Program-made: the position numbers and the translations under genes
Shown: positions 6,589 through 12,473 of the stretch, piece by piece
How positions within the stretch are numbered: position 1 is the stretch's first letter
Layout: each line of letters starts with the position of its first letter
The notes under the pieces: model-generated
Database searches by the model: none
Told to the model about the DNA's origin: nothing
What the model saw: only the letters and a program-made list of their open reading frames with translations
Assembly (NCBI GenBank): GCA_964636675.1
Contig: CAZWUO010000100.1
Location: forward strand, 1 to 12,473
DNA: 12,473 bases
Reading direction: 5' to 3'
Source of the DNA: JALUUH01 sp964636675
GTDB lineage: Bacteria; Pseudomonadota; Gammaproteobacteria; S012-40

Positions 6589-8460
6589 TTGTTTACCGAT
6601 ATCTATAGTATGACTCAAAAAACCCTAAAAAAATCGGTCAACCATAAACTATCGAAAAGCAAATACGCGCATTTCCAAAAAATTAATGGCAAACATCCGT
6701 TGATGGAGGCTGTGCCAAGCGTATATGTTGGTTACAGCGCGGCGTATCGTCCACACGGTAAAGTTTTTTATTTCAATTTTGCGTTGGCTAAAGATATGGG
6801 GTTGCTAGCAGCTAATCATCCGCACAAAATGAATGCAGCATTAAGCCAGGCTATATTGAATGCATTCAGTCTACAAGTGATCAATGAATACGATATTTTA
6901 AATAATAATAAGTCCAAGCAGAAAGATCTCAAACCGCATCAATATATGGCTACTCGATATTTACAAATGCAACACCCTAATAAGAACGGACTCACTTCCG
7001 GAGACGGGCGCAGCATATGGAATGGTTGTTTCAAGTCGCGCAAAGGTATATGGGATATTTCGAGCGGCGGTACCGGCGCAACACGCCTTAGTCCGGCGAC
7101 TGCTACGGTTAAAATGTTTTTTAAAAGTGGTGATAAGCGAATTCCGTATGGGTGTGGACGAGCCTTGATAGAGGAGGGAATAGGGACTGCGATTACCAGT
7201 GATATATTTTTTCGTAATGGAATTATTACGGAAAGAATCTTAGCGGTTGTGGGATATCCGAATGGAACCGCGATTAATGTACGAGCTGCCCGAAATTTGT
7301 TACGCCCAGCGCATATGTTTGGTTTATATCGTCGGGATTTACATGCAGAGTTAAACAAAATTCTGGAATACTATATTAAGAGGGAGATCGATAATAAGCA
7401 GTTTCCGGTGATCCAAAACAAAAAACGCCGTTATGAGTATTTATTGCAAAATGTAACTCAATCCTTTGCGCGCATGGCAGCCATTTTGGAGAGCGAATAT
7501 ATCTTTTGTTGGTTAGAGTGGGATGGTGACAATGTATTGATGGATGGTGCTATTATTGATTATGGTACGATTCGTCAGTTAGGCTTGTTTCATCATGAAT
7601 ATCGCTATGCGGACGTTGAAAAAATGTCTGCGTCTTTGATCGAGCAAAGAAAAAAAGCAAAAACCATTGTGATGACTTTTATTCAGCTGATTGACTATGC
7701 ACTAACTAAAGAAAAAAAATCAACGAGTTTCTTTGTAGCGCATGAGCTATTGTCAATTTTTGATGACTGTTTTACAGATACACTGATGCGTCATTTTTTG
7801 CATCGCATTGGGTTTTCCAAAAAAGAACAACAAAAAATCATGTCTGATAGCTCTACCGCAGAGTTGCTTAATAAGTTCCATAAAGACTTTGTCTATTTCG
7901 AAAAAGCGATTTCGAAACGCAAGCCGTATCGAACACCTGATGGTGTTACTCGAGATGCCATATTTTGCATGCGTGATGCGTTGAGAGAGTTTCCTCAGCA
8001 CTTTTTAGCAACCGATGATTATTATAAACCAGATGAGTTTATTGAATTGATTTCCTCAGATTATGCTTCCAGGCTGGATAAGACACCTTATAAAAGGCAA
8101 CAAATTCGGATTAAACGACTACAGTTTTCATATGTTGGGCTGATTAAGTGTGGTGCTGATCTTATGGGCATTAAATATGCCACCATGTTGCGACGTATTT
8201 GCAAGCGTTCAAGTTTGATTAATCGATACGAGCGTATTACCGGGGATAGCTTGGTGCATATTGCAAGTCGTTTTAATCGGCAGAGAAATCAACTCACATT
8301 TGATCAGTTATTTGCAGCCATGGATCAGTTTATCCAAAAACAGGTTTTGAATCCTGATCGCAAGCAACTTGATAATAATAATGCTTCGAGATCAAAAAAA
8401 ATTTCGAATCTTGTACAGTGGAGTGGCAAGCTTCTTAAAGAGTTTCGCGGAGGTTTGTAG
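6589..8460 (+). CDS. Divergent SelO-fold protein (YdiU-like, protein AMPylase family)
   Basis: SelO proteins are pseudokinase-fold enzymes that bind ATP in a flipped orientation and transfer AMP to proteins. Matches to SelO run in order. GDGR at 138-141 corresponds to LGDGR, and GCGRAL at 188-193 to GDGRAV. GIITERILAVV (211-221) corresponds to GIPTTRALSIV. VRAARNLLRPAHMF (231-244) carries R232 and R239, seven apart like the gamma-phosphate arginines. GDNVLMDGAIIDYG (313-326) has D314, N315 and D324, spaced like the catalytic D-N and metal D of SelO. The LKGAG lysine is missing: that place reads DISSGGTGATRLSPA (156-170), and the conserved IRE glutamate is also not in place. The length of 623 residues exceeds the ~480 of E. 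coli SelO, with an unassigned helical, basic C-terminal part. The start is TTG 6589 with AAGG 7 bases upstream; ATG 6610 has no such site. Confidence 0.75.
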   Translation: MFTDIYSMTQKTLKKSVNHKLSKSKYAHFQKINGKHPLMEAVPSVYVGYSAAYRPHGKVFYFNFALAKDMGLLAANHPHKMNAALSQAILNAFSLQVINEYDILNNNKSKQKDLKPHQYMATRYLQMQHPNKNGLTSGDGRSIWNGCFKSRKGIWDISSGGTGATRLSPATATVKMFFKSGDKRIPYGCGRALIEEGIGTAITSDIFFRNGIITERILAVVGYPNGTAINVRAARNLLRPAHMFGLYRRDLHAELNKILEYYIKREIDNKQFPVIQNKKRRYEYLLQNVTQSFARMAAILESEYIFCWLEWDGDNVLMDGAIIDYGTIRQLGLFHHEYRYADVEKMSASLIEQRKKAKTIVMTFIQLIDYALTKEKKSTSFFVAHELLSIFDDCFTDTLMRHFLHRIGFSKKEQQKIMSDSSTAELLNKFHKDFVYFEKAISKRKPYRTPDGVTRDAIFCMRDALREFPQHFLATDDYYKPDEFIELISSDYASRLDKTPYKRQQIRIKRLQFSYVGLIKCGADLMGIKYATMLRRICKRSSLINRYERITGDSLVHIASRFNRQRNQLTFDQLFAAMDQFIQKQVLNPDRKQLDNNNASRSKKISNLVQWSGKLLKEFRGGL

Positions 8461-8513
8461 TTATTAGGTGCCCATTTCCGCGCTCGCCAAGAAGCAGCAT
8501 TAACTAACGGTTC

Positions 8514-8530
8514 GTTGGCTTTTTGCCAAC
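8514..8530. repeat. Hairpin after the SelO-like gene
   Basis: GTTGGC (8514-8519), loop TTTTT and GCCAAC (8525-8530) form a 6-bp perfect stem about 55 bases after the SelO-like stop codon. The T-run is in the loop, not after the stem, so on the plus strand it is not a classical terminator. The rest of 8461-8717 is AT-rich and shows no gene; I found no well-spaced promoter in it. Confidence 0.3.
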
Positions 8531-8717
8531 TCTGTCACAAATTTAGAAATTGCTTTAGTTATTTAACATCTTTTTATTCATAAAACGTCTATTTTAGTTG
8601 CAAACCCACTAGAAAATTCTCTTTTTTCTCAATACTTTATATTTGTTGGACGCTTTATATACCTATAACGATTGGGATTTAGTGTGTTTCTATTAGGATT
8701 AATACAGTTATCCAGAG

Positions 8718-10151
8718 ATGAGCGGAAATTACAAAAAAAAATCAGCACAAGCATCTTACAAATTGAATCTGGATACGGATAGCTTGCCGCACGATGTATC
8801 TGACGATTTTGATGAATTATTTACCCCGAGTTCTATCGAGACGATTGTGGAGTATGAAAGAACACAAGCGTCAAAAGAAGCGACAAGCCAAGATTTATCG
8901 GAACAAAATACGGAGTTCAGCTCAGAAGAATTATCCGCGGGTGAACTCGAAGCAGATCTTGATGACGAGCATGGCTTAGAGACCCATACAGACGATGAGA
9001 TGGTGGATATAGAAGTTCAGCCAGCGGAATTTTCCAGCTCGAACACAGATCATGATAGCTCAAGCATGAATTACGATAGCTCGGGTATGGATTACGATAG
9101 CCCTGATATGGGTTACGATAGCTCAGACATGGATTATGAGGCAGAGGCAGAGGCAGAGGCAGAGGCAGAGGCAGAGGCAGAGGCAGAGATAGAAGAGGCA
9201 TCTGGCTGGGTGGATACACCCACTGATTTGGATATTGATCATCAGTCGCAAGCCGTTACTGACTTCGATGGTGATGCAGAGTCACAAACATCCGAAGATT
9301 ATGCGGCACAATTCGAAATACCTTCAAATGAAGATGAATTTGACATAGATATTCAACCACAAACATTTGCCGACTCAAATGTTGACAATGAAATTGAATC
9401 TGAGCCTGTTGTAGAGGACACCCCGAGTGTTGAACATACACCTACCGAAGAAGTTCAAGGTGCTGACTTTCAATCATCAGCATCTTCTTCTGCGGCATAT
9501 GATGAACCTGTAAAAGAGTCCCTGAATACAAAAATTGATCAATCGCTCGCTGAAAACGTACAGCTTTCAGCGGCTGATAAAAAAGAAATTAAAAAACACC
9601 TTAAGCACGTATTGACCAAAAAGTTACTCGATAGTATTGATTCGCAACTTGATAGCTTGGCATTTGATCCGGGTAATGATATTAAGCCGGATATGAACCC
9701 GGATAATTTAAAGCAGACTTATCGTTATAATTTAACGCCATTTGAATACGGCTATATTTATCAACAAGAGAAAACAAAACCACTATCATCTATTAATGCG
9801 CGAGGGGAGGGATCGGGTGATGATTCAGTTTCCAAGCCTTATGAATTGACCGAGGAATTAGATTTAGATTGCGGATTCTCTGAAGAAGAGACTGAAGAAT
9901 TTAATGATATTGACGAAGAAGAATTAGTCGAACAATTAAGTCAGCTACCCAGTTCTGAGCCGAAAGTGAAAACAAATTATAATAATTTTTTTCTCATCGT
10001 ATTCCTCATTGTTATCTTGATAAGCGGCGTTCACGGTTATTATCAATCGGATCAAATATCAGATTTCATATCCAATATTGAAAATAATATTAATACCTTT
10101 ACTGATAATGTCGAAAAAAATGTGAGTTCCTTAAGGTCGCGAGGCTCATAA
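8718..10151 (+). CDS. Acidic repeat-bearing protein with C-terminal membrane helix, unknown function
   Basis: I do not recognise a family. Layout of the 477 residues: 1-112 are acidic and Ser-rich. Residues 113-140 are four 7-residue repeats (DSSSMNY, DSSGMDY, DSPDMGY, DSSDMDY), and 141-156 are eight Glu-Ala pairs. An acidic, probably disordered region runs to ~265. Residues 281-350 look folded: a Lys-rich amphipathic helix (SAADKKEIKKHLKHVLTKKL) and then YRYNLTPFEYGYIYQQ. A second acidic block spans 376-405. A hydrophobic helix (FFLIVFLIVILISGVHGYY, 424-442) precedes a 35-residue polar tail. There is no N-terminal signal peptide. A single helix near the C-terminus suggests a bitopic or tail-anchored protein with most of its mass in the cytoplasm, or an effector exported by a specialised system; both are guesses. 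The ribosome-binding site is poor (AGAG just before ATG). A strong terminator follows. Confidence 0.75.
   Translation: MSGNYKKKSAQASYKLNLDTDSLPHDVSDDFDELFTPSSIETIVEYERTQASKEATSQDLSEQNTEFSSEELSAGELEADLDDEHGLETHTDDEMVDIEVQPAEFSSSNTDHDSSSMNYDSSGMDYDSPDMGYDSSDMDYEAEAEAEAEAEAEAEAEIEEASGWVDTPTDLDIDHQSQAVTDFDGDAESQTSEDYAAQFEIPSNEDEFDIDIQPQTFADSNVDNEIESEPVVEDTPSVEHTPTEEVQGADFQSSASSSAAYDEPVKESLNTKIDQSLAENVQLSAADKKEIKKHLKHVLTKKLLDSIDSQLDSLAFDPGNDIKPDMNPDNLKQTYRYNLTPFEYGYIYQQEKTKPLSSINARGEGSGDDSVSKPYELTEELDLDCGFSEEETEEFNDIDEEELVEQLSQLPSSEPKVKTNYNNFFLIVFLIVILISGVHGYYQSDQISDFISNIENNINTFTDNVEKNVSSLRSRGS
9054..9137 (+). repeat. Four tandem 21-bp coding repeats
   Basis: Four consecutive 21-base units each begin GATAGC and end in TAC or TAT, encoding the heptads DSSSMNY, DSSGMDY, DSPDMGY and DSSDMDY. 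The units differ mainly in codons 3, 4 and 6, so this is an older, diverged duplication inside the acidic-protein gene. Directly next to it lies a perfect hexanucleotide array. Confidence 0.9.
9138..9185 (+). repeat. Perfect (GAGGCA)8 microsatellite
   Basis: Eight uninterrupted GAGGCA units encode (Glu-Ala)8, then the pattern decays (GAGATAGAAGAGGCA). Being six bases long, gain or loss of a unit keeps the frame and changes the protein by two residues. Perfect identity of all eight units suggests recent slippage. Confidence 0.95.
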
Positions 10152-10190
10152 ACAAGGATGTTTTATTTAACGGGGTATTTTGGTATTACT

Positions 10191-10233
10191 CAAATCGGCA
10201 GCCGCTGAATATTGGCTACCGATTTGATTTTTT
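10191..10233 (+). terminator. Strong rho-independent terminator
   Basis: CAAATCGG (10191-10198) pairs with CCGATTTG (10219-10226). The stem continues after one mismatch with AGCC/GGCT (10200-10203 and 10214-10217) around a 10-base loop. After A10227 comes a run of six T residues (10228-10233). It ends transcription of the acidic-protein gene 40 bases past its stop. On the minus strand the hairpin has no T-run, so it may serve the convergent propeller gene only weakly. Confidence 0.85.
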
Positions 10234-10247
10234 CTAAAGCTTGATAT

Positions 10248-11384
10248 TTATAACGAATTTAATGTGGATATAGACAACGAATAAGGGCCGAGGCCGGATT
10301 TATAGGGTGAGTGTTCTAATTCTTTTAGGGTTCCGTTATCTTTGTCCATTGAAAAGGCAGAAATATTATTTGCCCCATTATTAGCAACATAAACATAATG
10401 TGTTGAAGGGTCAACCACCACCGCATAGGGGAACCAGTCTACGTTATACGGTGATTCTTTGATTTCCGCGAGCTGCCCAGTGATTGAATTAATTTTAAAT
10501 GCGGAAAGATCATGACTTCCCCAGTTTGCAACATATACAAAGTGATTTCCTGGGTCGATGGTAACAGAGTAAGGTTGTCCTCCGGCGATGTACGGAGAGC
10601 CTGAAACTTCTGTTAATGATCCATCTTGTGGATTAATGGTAAATGCAGAGATGGTTGTTGATCCATAATTACTAACATACGCAAAATGATTGTCAGGGGT
10701 GATAGCAACATAGATTGGGTGCTCATCGGTATGCGCTGGAGTACCGCTAGGAGTGAGTTTTCCAGTCGTATTGTCAAGCGTATAAGAGCTAACGGTATTG
10801 GAATCAAAATTAGCAACATACACGTAATTGCCGTTGGGACTTACCATCACTGAAATGGGATGTTTACCTGTTTTAGCGATATGGTGAGTATTGCTTAGCA
10901 TACCTTCTGGGTTTCGTGCGTAGGTGGTAACCGTATCGTCGTCTTCATTAGTCACCAATGCAAACTTTCCATTGGGGGAGATTTTTATTCCGTCAGGATA
11001 ATCTCCAGCCGCAAAAGGTGATCCCTTTATTGGCTTGAGTGCGCCACTGGCATGCGTAACCTCGAAGCCAGAAATTGTTTTCGAACCCTGGTTCGCAACA
11101 TAGATGTGTTTGCCATTGGGAGAAACCGCAATTGATACGGGAAATTTTCCTGTTGCGTAGGGTGAGCCTGGAACTTGTGTTAACTCACCGCTACTTTTAT
11201 CTATCCGATATGCAGAAAGATTATGGTTAGCTTGGTTTGCAGAATAAATAAATTCTTCGTTTAATGTTTGCCCCTTGCCTTGCGAATTTCCCAATACTGG
11301 GTTTGCGCTCAATGCCTTTGTAGTAATGCTGAGACTAGCAAAAGCGAGTGATAGGCTGATGCCAATAATAGGCGCGATGTTCAT
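10248..11384 (-). CDS. Exported seven-bladed beta-propeller, lactonase/YncE-like
   Basis: A 378-residue protein with an N-terminal signal peptide (MNIAPIIGISLSLAFASLSITTKALSA shown in parts: hydrophobic core IGISLSLAFASLSI, cut likely after ALSA). Seven ~48-residue repeats follow, each with the pattern (H/N)-x-(V/I)-YVAN-x-(G/D)-S-x-x-(I/L)-S-(A/S)-(F/Y), then a G-x-L turn, a SPY-type segment and a V-x-(I/V)-(S/D)-P-(N/G)-(G/N) strand. This is the YVTN/lactonase propeller pattern (PF10282-like and YncE-like). Cytoplasmic relatives hydrolyse 6-phosphogluconolactone. An exported version need not be an enzyme and could bind a ligand or partner in the periplasm. GAGGGG lies 7 bases before ATG on the minus strand. 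It converges on the acidic-protein gene across a terminator and stands alone otherwise. Confidence 0.85.
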   Translation of the reverse strand: MNIAPIIGISLSLAFASLSITTKALSANPVLGNSQGKGQTLNEEFIYSANQANHNLSAYRIDKSSGELTQVPGSPYATGKFPVSIAVSPNGKHIYVANQGSKTISGFEVTHASGALKPIKGSPFAAGDYPDGIKISPNGKFALVTNEDDDTVTTYARNPEGMLSNTHHIAKTGKHPISVMVSPNGNYVYVANFDSNTVSSYTLDNTTGKLTPSGTPAHTDEHPIYVAITPDNHFAYVSNYGSTTISAFTINPQDGSLTEVSGSPYIAGGQPYSVTIDPGNHFVYVANWGSHDLSAFKINSITGQLAEIKESPYNVDWFPYAVVVDPSTHYVYVANNGANNISAFSMDKDNGTLKELEHSPYKSGLGPYSLSISTLNSL

Positions 11385-11522
11385 TTTTTATCCCCTCTAA
11401 AATAGTGATAAGTGCTCTTGCAACATAAAGCCTTGCTTAAATTTTTTTATAGCTGTGCGGCATACATTGGATGAGCGGGTTAATAGCTTATTGTTATTGT
11501 CGGAATTGCTCAATATACGGTA
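11385..11522. other. Upstream region of the propeller gene, no gene seen
   Basis: Together with the transposase remnant and repeats to its right, this forms a ~450-base stretch without an intact gene. It should carry the minus-strand promoter of the propeller gene. I could not settle on a -35/-10 pair. The frame of the transposase remnant stays open leftwards to about 11490, but without a recognisable match. Confidence 0.4.
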
Positions 11523-11722
11523 ATCAGTGCTCGCACGAAACCCGACAACTTCATTTTGGCCACACTAAAGCTTGGTTTGAACGGCGACTTTGATCGATTA
11601 CAGGAACTGGCTAATCAACACAAGACCGTCGGCAAATGTTGGGACACTCAGGCTGGGAAGATGTCACCCACTACAAATTACAAACGATGATTGATAACCC
11701 TAGATTCCGCAGTGATAAGTAG
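11523..11722 (+). pseudogene. Transposase C-terminal remnant, frameshifted
   Basis: From 11523 one frame reads ISARTKPDNFILATLKLGLN, then GDFDRLQELANQHKTV. After 11630 the match moves one frame to RQMLGHSGWEDVTHYKLQT and on to TAG at 11720-11722. The joined text (LN.DFDRLQELANQHKTVRQMLGHSG) is typical of the C-terminal part of an insertion-sequence transposase, in my recollection of the ISNCY/IS5-like kind; the exact family is uncertain. A single missing C at about 11630/11631 (GTC-GGC instead of GTC-CGG) explains the shift. The N-terminal catalytic part is absent, so the element is dead. Confidence 0.7.
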
Positions 11723-11795
11723 GGTGGATAAGCGCAGCGCATCCACCTTCTGTCCTTAGAAGGGTAAGACGGTGGATGCGTTTCACTTATCCACC
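11723..11795. repeat. REP doublet (two inverted palindromes)
   Basis: Two 25-base hairpin units lie face to face. Unit one is GGTGGAT (11723-11729), an 11-base loop AAGCGCAGCGC, and ATCCACC (11741-11747). Unit two is GGTGGAT (11771-11777), GCGTTTCACTT, and ATCCACC (11789-11795). Reversed, unit two reads with loop AAGTGAAACGC, close to unit one, so they form one large inverted pair. Between them CCTTCT (11746-11751) and AGAAGG (11758-11763) add an inner stem. This is the layout of REP doublets (REPINs/BIMEs), normally mobilised by a RAYT transposase elsewhere in the genome. The first unit starts one base after the transposase remnant's stop. Confidence 0.8.
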
Positions 11796-11837
11796 CACCA
11801 TTTTGTATAACGCTTAGGGGTAACGACTCCGCGTAAT
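11780..11837 (-). repeat. REP-flanking repeat, fuller copy (inverted partner at 6511-6572)
   Basis: Read on the minus strand this runs from ATTACGCGG to GTGAAAC and matches 6511-6572, with 31 identical bases (11780-11810). It overlaps the second REP unit and ends one base before the stop codon of the lipoprotein gene, so the whole element from 11723 to 11837 is a ~115-base composite. Confidence 0.75.
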
Positions 11838-11838
11838 A

Positions 11839-12321
11839 TCAATAGCACTTAGTAGCTTCAAAGCTACCAATAATGCTTGAATCTCCGTTAACTCCTACTC
11901 CACTTATTTTAACTGACCCAATAATAATTTCTATCGAGTTAGGTGTTGATATTTCGATTTTTCCATCAAACAAAATAGATTCAGAATCAAGTGATGACTT
12001 ATTAGGTGATTTGAAAAATACAGATTTCGCTTTATCAAAAACACTTCCATTTAGAGGATAAAAGACTTTGACGATTGGATCATCATAAAAATTTTCTTCA
12101 AATACATTTGTATCATCACAAGCTACTTGCTTGTCATAAAAATAGACAAATACTCCTTCGATTGCATTTGATGTACCATTTATCGCTAATGACTTTGAAT
12201 AGACATATTCTTCGGATTCGTGAATCCAACTAACTAGTGCAGAATCAGAGTTTTCATCTTTTGCGCAGGAAATCATAAATAGTATGCTTGACACAATTAT
12301 TGTTTTAATAGTTATTGACAT
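11839..12321 (-). CDS. Small lipoprotein, unknown function
   Basis: A 160-residue protein. The N-terminus MSITIKTIIVSSILFMISC is a short lipoprotein signal with a lipobox-like M-I-S-C; the lipidated residue would be C19. The residue after it is Ala rather than Asp, consistent with sorting to the outer membrane. The mature part is Ser/Asn-rich with alternating strands (VFVYFYDKQVACD, KIEISTPNSIEIIIGSVKISGVGV) and resembles a small all-beta domain. Two further Cys (residues ~68 and ~159, the latter in the terminal K-C-Y) could form a disulfide. No family recognised. AAGGA (12340-12336) lies 14 bases before ATG, which is long, so translation may be weak. The gene lies between two repeat elements and is AT-rich; recent acquisition is possible. 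Confidence 0.65.
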   Translation of the reverse strand: MSITIKTIIVSSILFMISCAKDENSDSALVSWIHESEEYVYSKSLAINGTSNAIEGVFVYFYDKQVACDDTNVFEENFYDDPIVKVFYPLNGSVFDKAKSVFFKSPNKSSLDSESILFDGKIEISTPNSIEIIIGSVKISGVGVNGDSSIIGSFEATKCY

Positions 12322-12368
12322 GATATGAAATATTTTCCTTATTTATTGAATTTAGGGTAGATGCTTAT

Positions 12369-12392
12369 TCTATACCCGTGGCGTTATAGATT
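12369..12392 (-). repeat. 24-base repeated element, copy 2 (inverted partner at 1288-1311)
   Basis: Identical to the reverse complement of 1288-1311. On the minus strand it lies 47 bases upstream of the lipoprotein gene, so both copies face the gene next to them in the same relative direction. The sequence from 12393 to the window end shows no gene; it may be the rest of a longer dispersed element that runs out of the window. Confidence 0.6.
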
Positions 12393-12473
12393 TAGGCCTT
12401 ATTACACGCCCTATTCCATCCATGACTTCGTTGAAATTCCTTGCAATAGACCGGCTATTACGCGTCATTTCGC

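Noticed and set aside
6939..7358. 139-codon minus-strand frame inside the SelO-like gene
   Set aside because: Opposite-strand shadow of a well-supported gene; no domain and no start signals.
8646..8669. TTGGAC and TATAAC ahead of the acidic-protein gene as a promoter
   Set aside because: The gap between them is only 12 bases, too short for a sigma70 promoter.
8917..9219. Minus-strand frame with a Pro-Leu repeat opposite the acidic-protein gene
   Set aside because: Its PLPLPL run is simply the complement of the GAGGCA array; the plus-strand gene explains it.
1..12473. CRISPR array, tRNA or rRNA genes, prophage structural genes
   Set aside because: No regularly spaced repeats with unique spacers, no cloverleaf or rRNA-like stretch, and no phage structural signatures were seen on reading both strands.

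Overview
The window looks like accessory chromosomal DNA of an AT-rich Gram-negative bacterium, most likely a gammaproteobacterium. The evidence is a signal-peptide protein ending in an outer-membrane-style terminal phenylalanine, a lipobox lipoprotein, SelO-like and ParD-like/Map genes, and short REP-type palindromes. The mix of a TIR protein, a divergent SelO-fold enzyme and an acidic protein with a C-terminal membrane helix would suit a Legionella-like or other host-associated lineage. That placement is inference; no gene here fixes the genus.

Left part (1-3200): a broken sulfotransferase fragment on the minus strand. It is followed by an AraC-family regulator with a TTG start, a VOC/glyoxalase-fold protein and an AlkC-type DNA glycosylase, all on the plus strand and possibly one regulated unit. 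A convergent minus-strand gene encodes an exported, probably outer-membrane beta-barrel protein. About 650 bases without a credible gene follow (3189-3847).

Centre (3848-6374): a pentapeptide-repeat protein with 41 uninterrupted five-residue steps fused to a TIR domain that keeps the expected catalytic glutamate, then a hairpin terminator. Next is a well-formed sigma70-type promoter with a 14-bp perfect palindrome at its start site. It drives a two-gene operon of a ParD-like ribbon-helix-helix protein and a type I methionine aminopeptidase, joined by an ATGA overlap.

Right part (6375-12473): a divergent SelO-fold (protein AMPylase-like) gene; a strongly acidic, unrecognised 477-residue protein with two tandem repeats and a C-terminal membrane helix, closed by a strong terminator; and a convergent, exported seven-bladed beta-propeller of the lactonase/YncE type. 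Then come a frameshifted transposase remnant, a REP doublet and a small lipoprotein gene.

Two pairs of inverted repeats tie the window together. One has a 31-nt identical core near 6550 and 11795, the other a 24-nt identical core near 1300 and 12380. With the two gene remnants they mark this as a rearranged region. The best candidates for undescribed biology are the pentapeptide-TIR protein, the SelO-like enzyme with a rewritten glycine-rich region, the acidic repeat protein beside it, and the self-regulating RHH-Map operon. Nothing in the sequence shows that they form one system.
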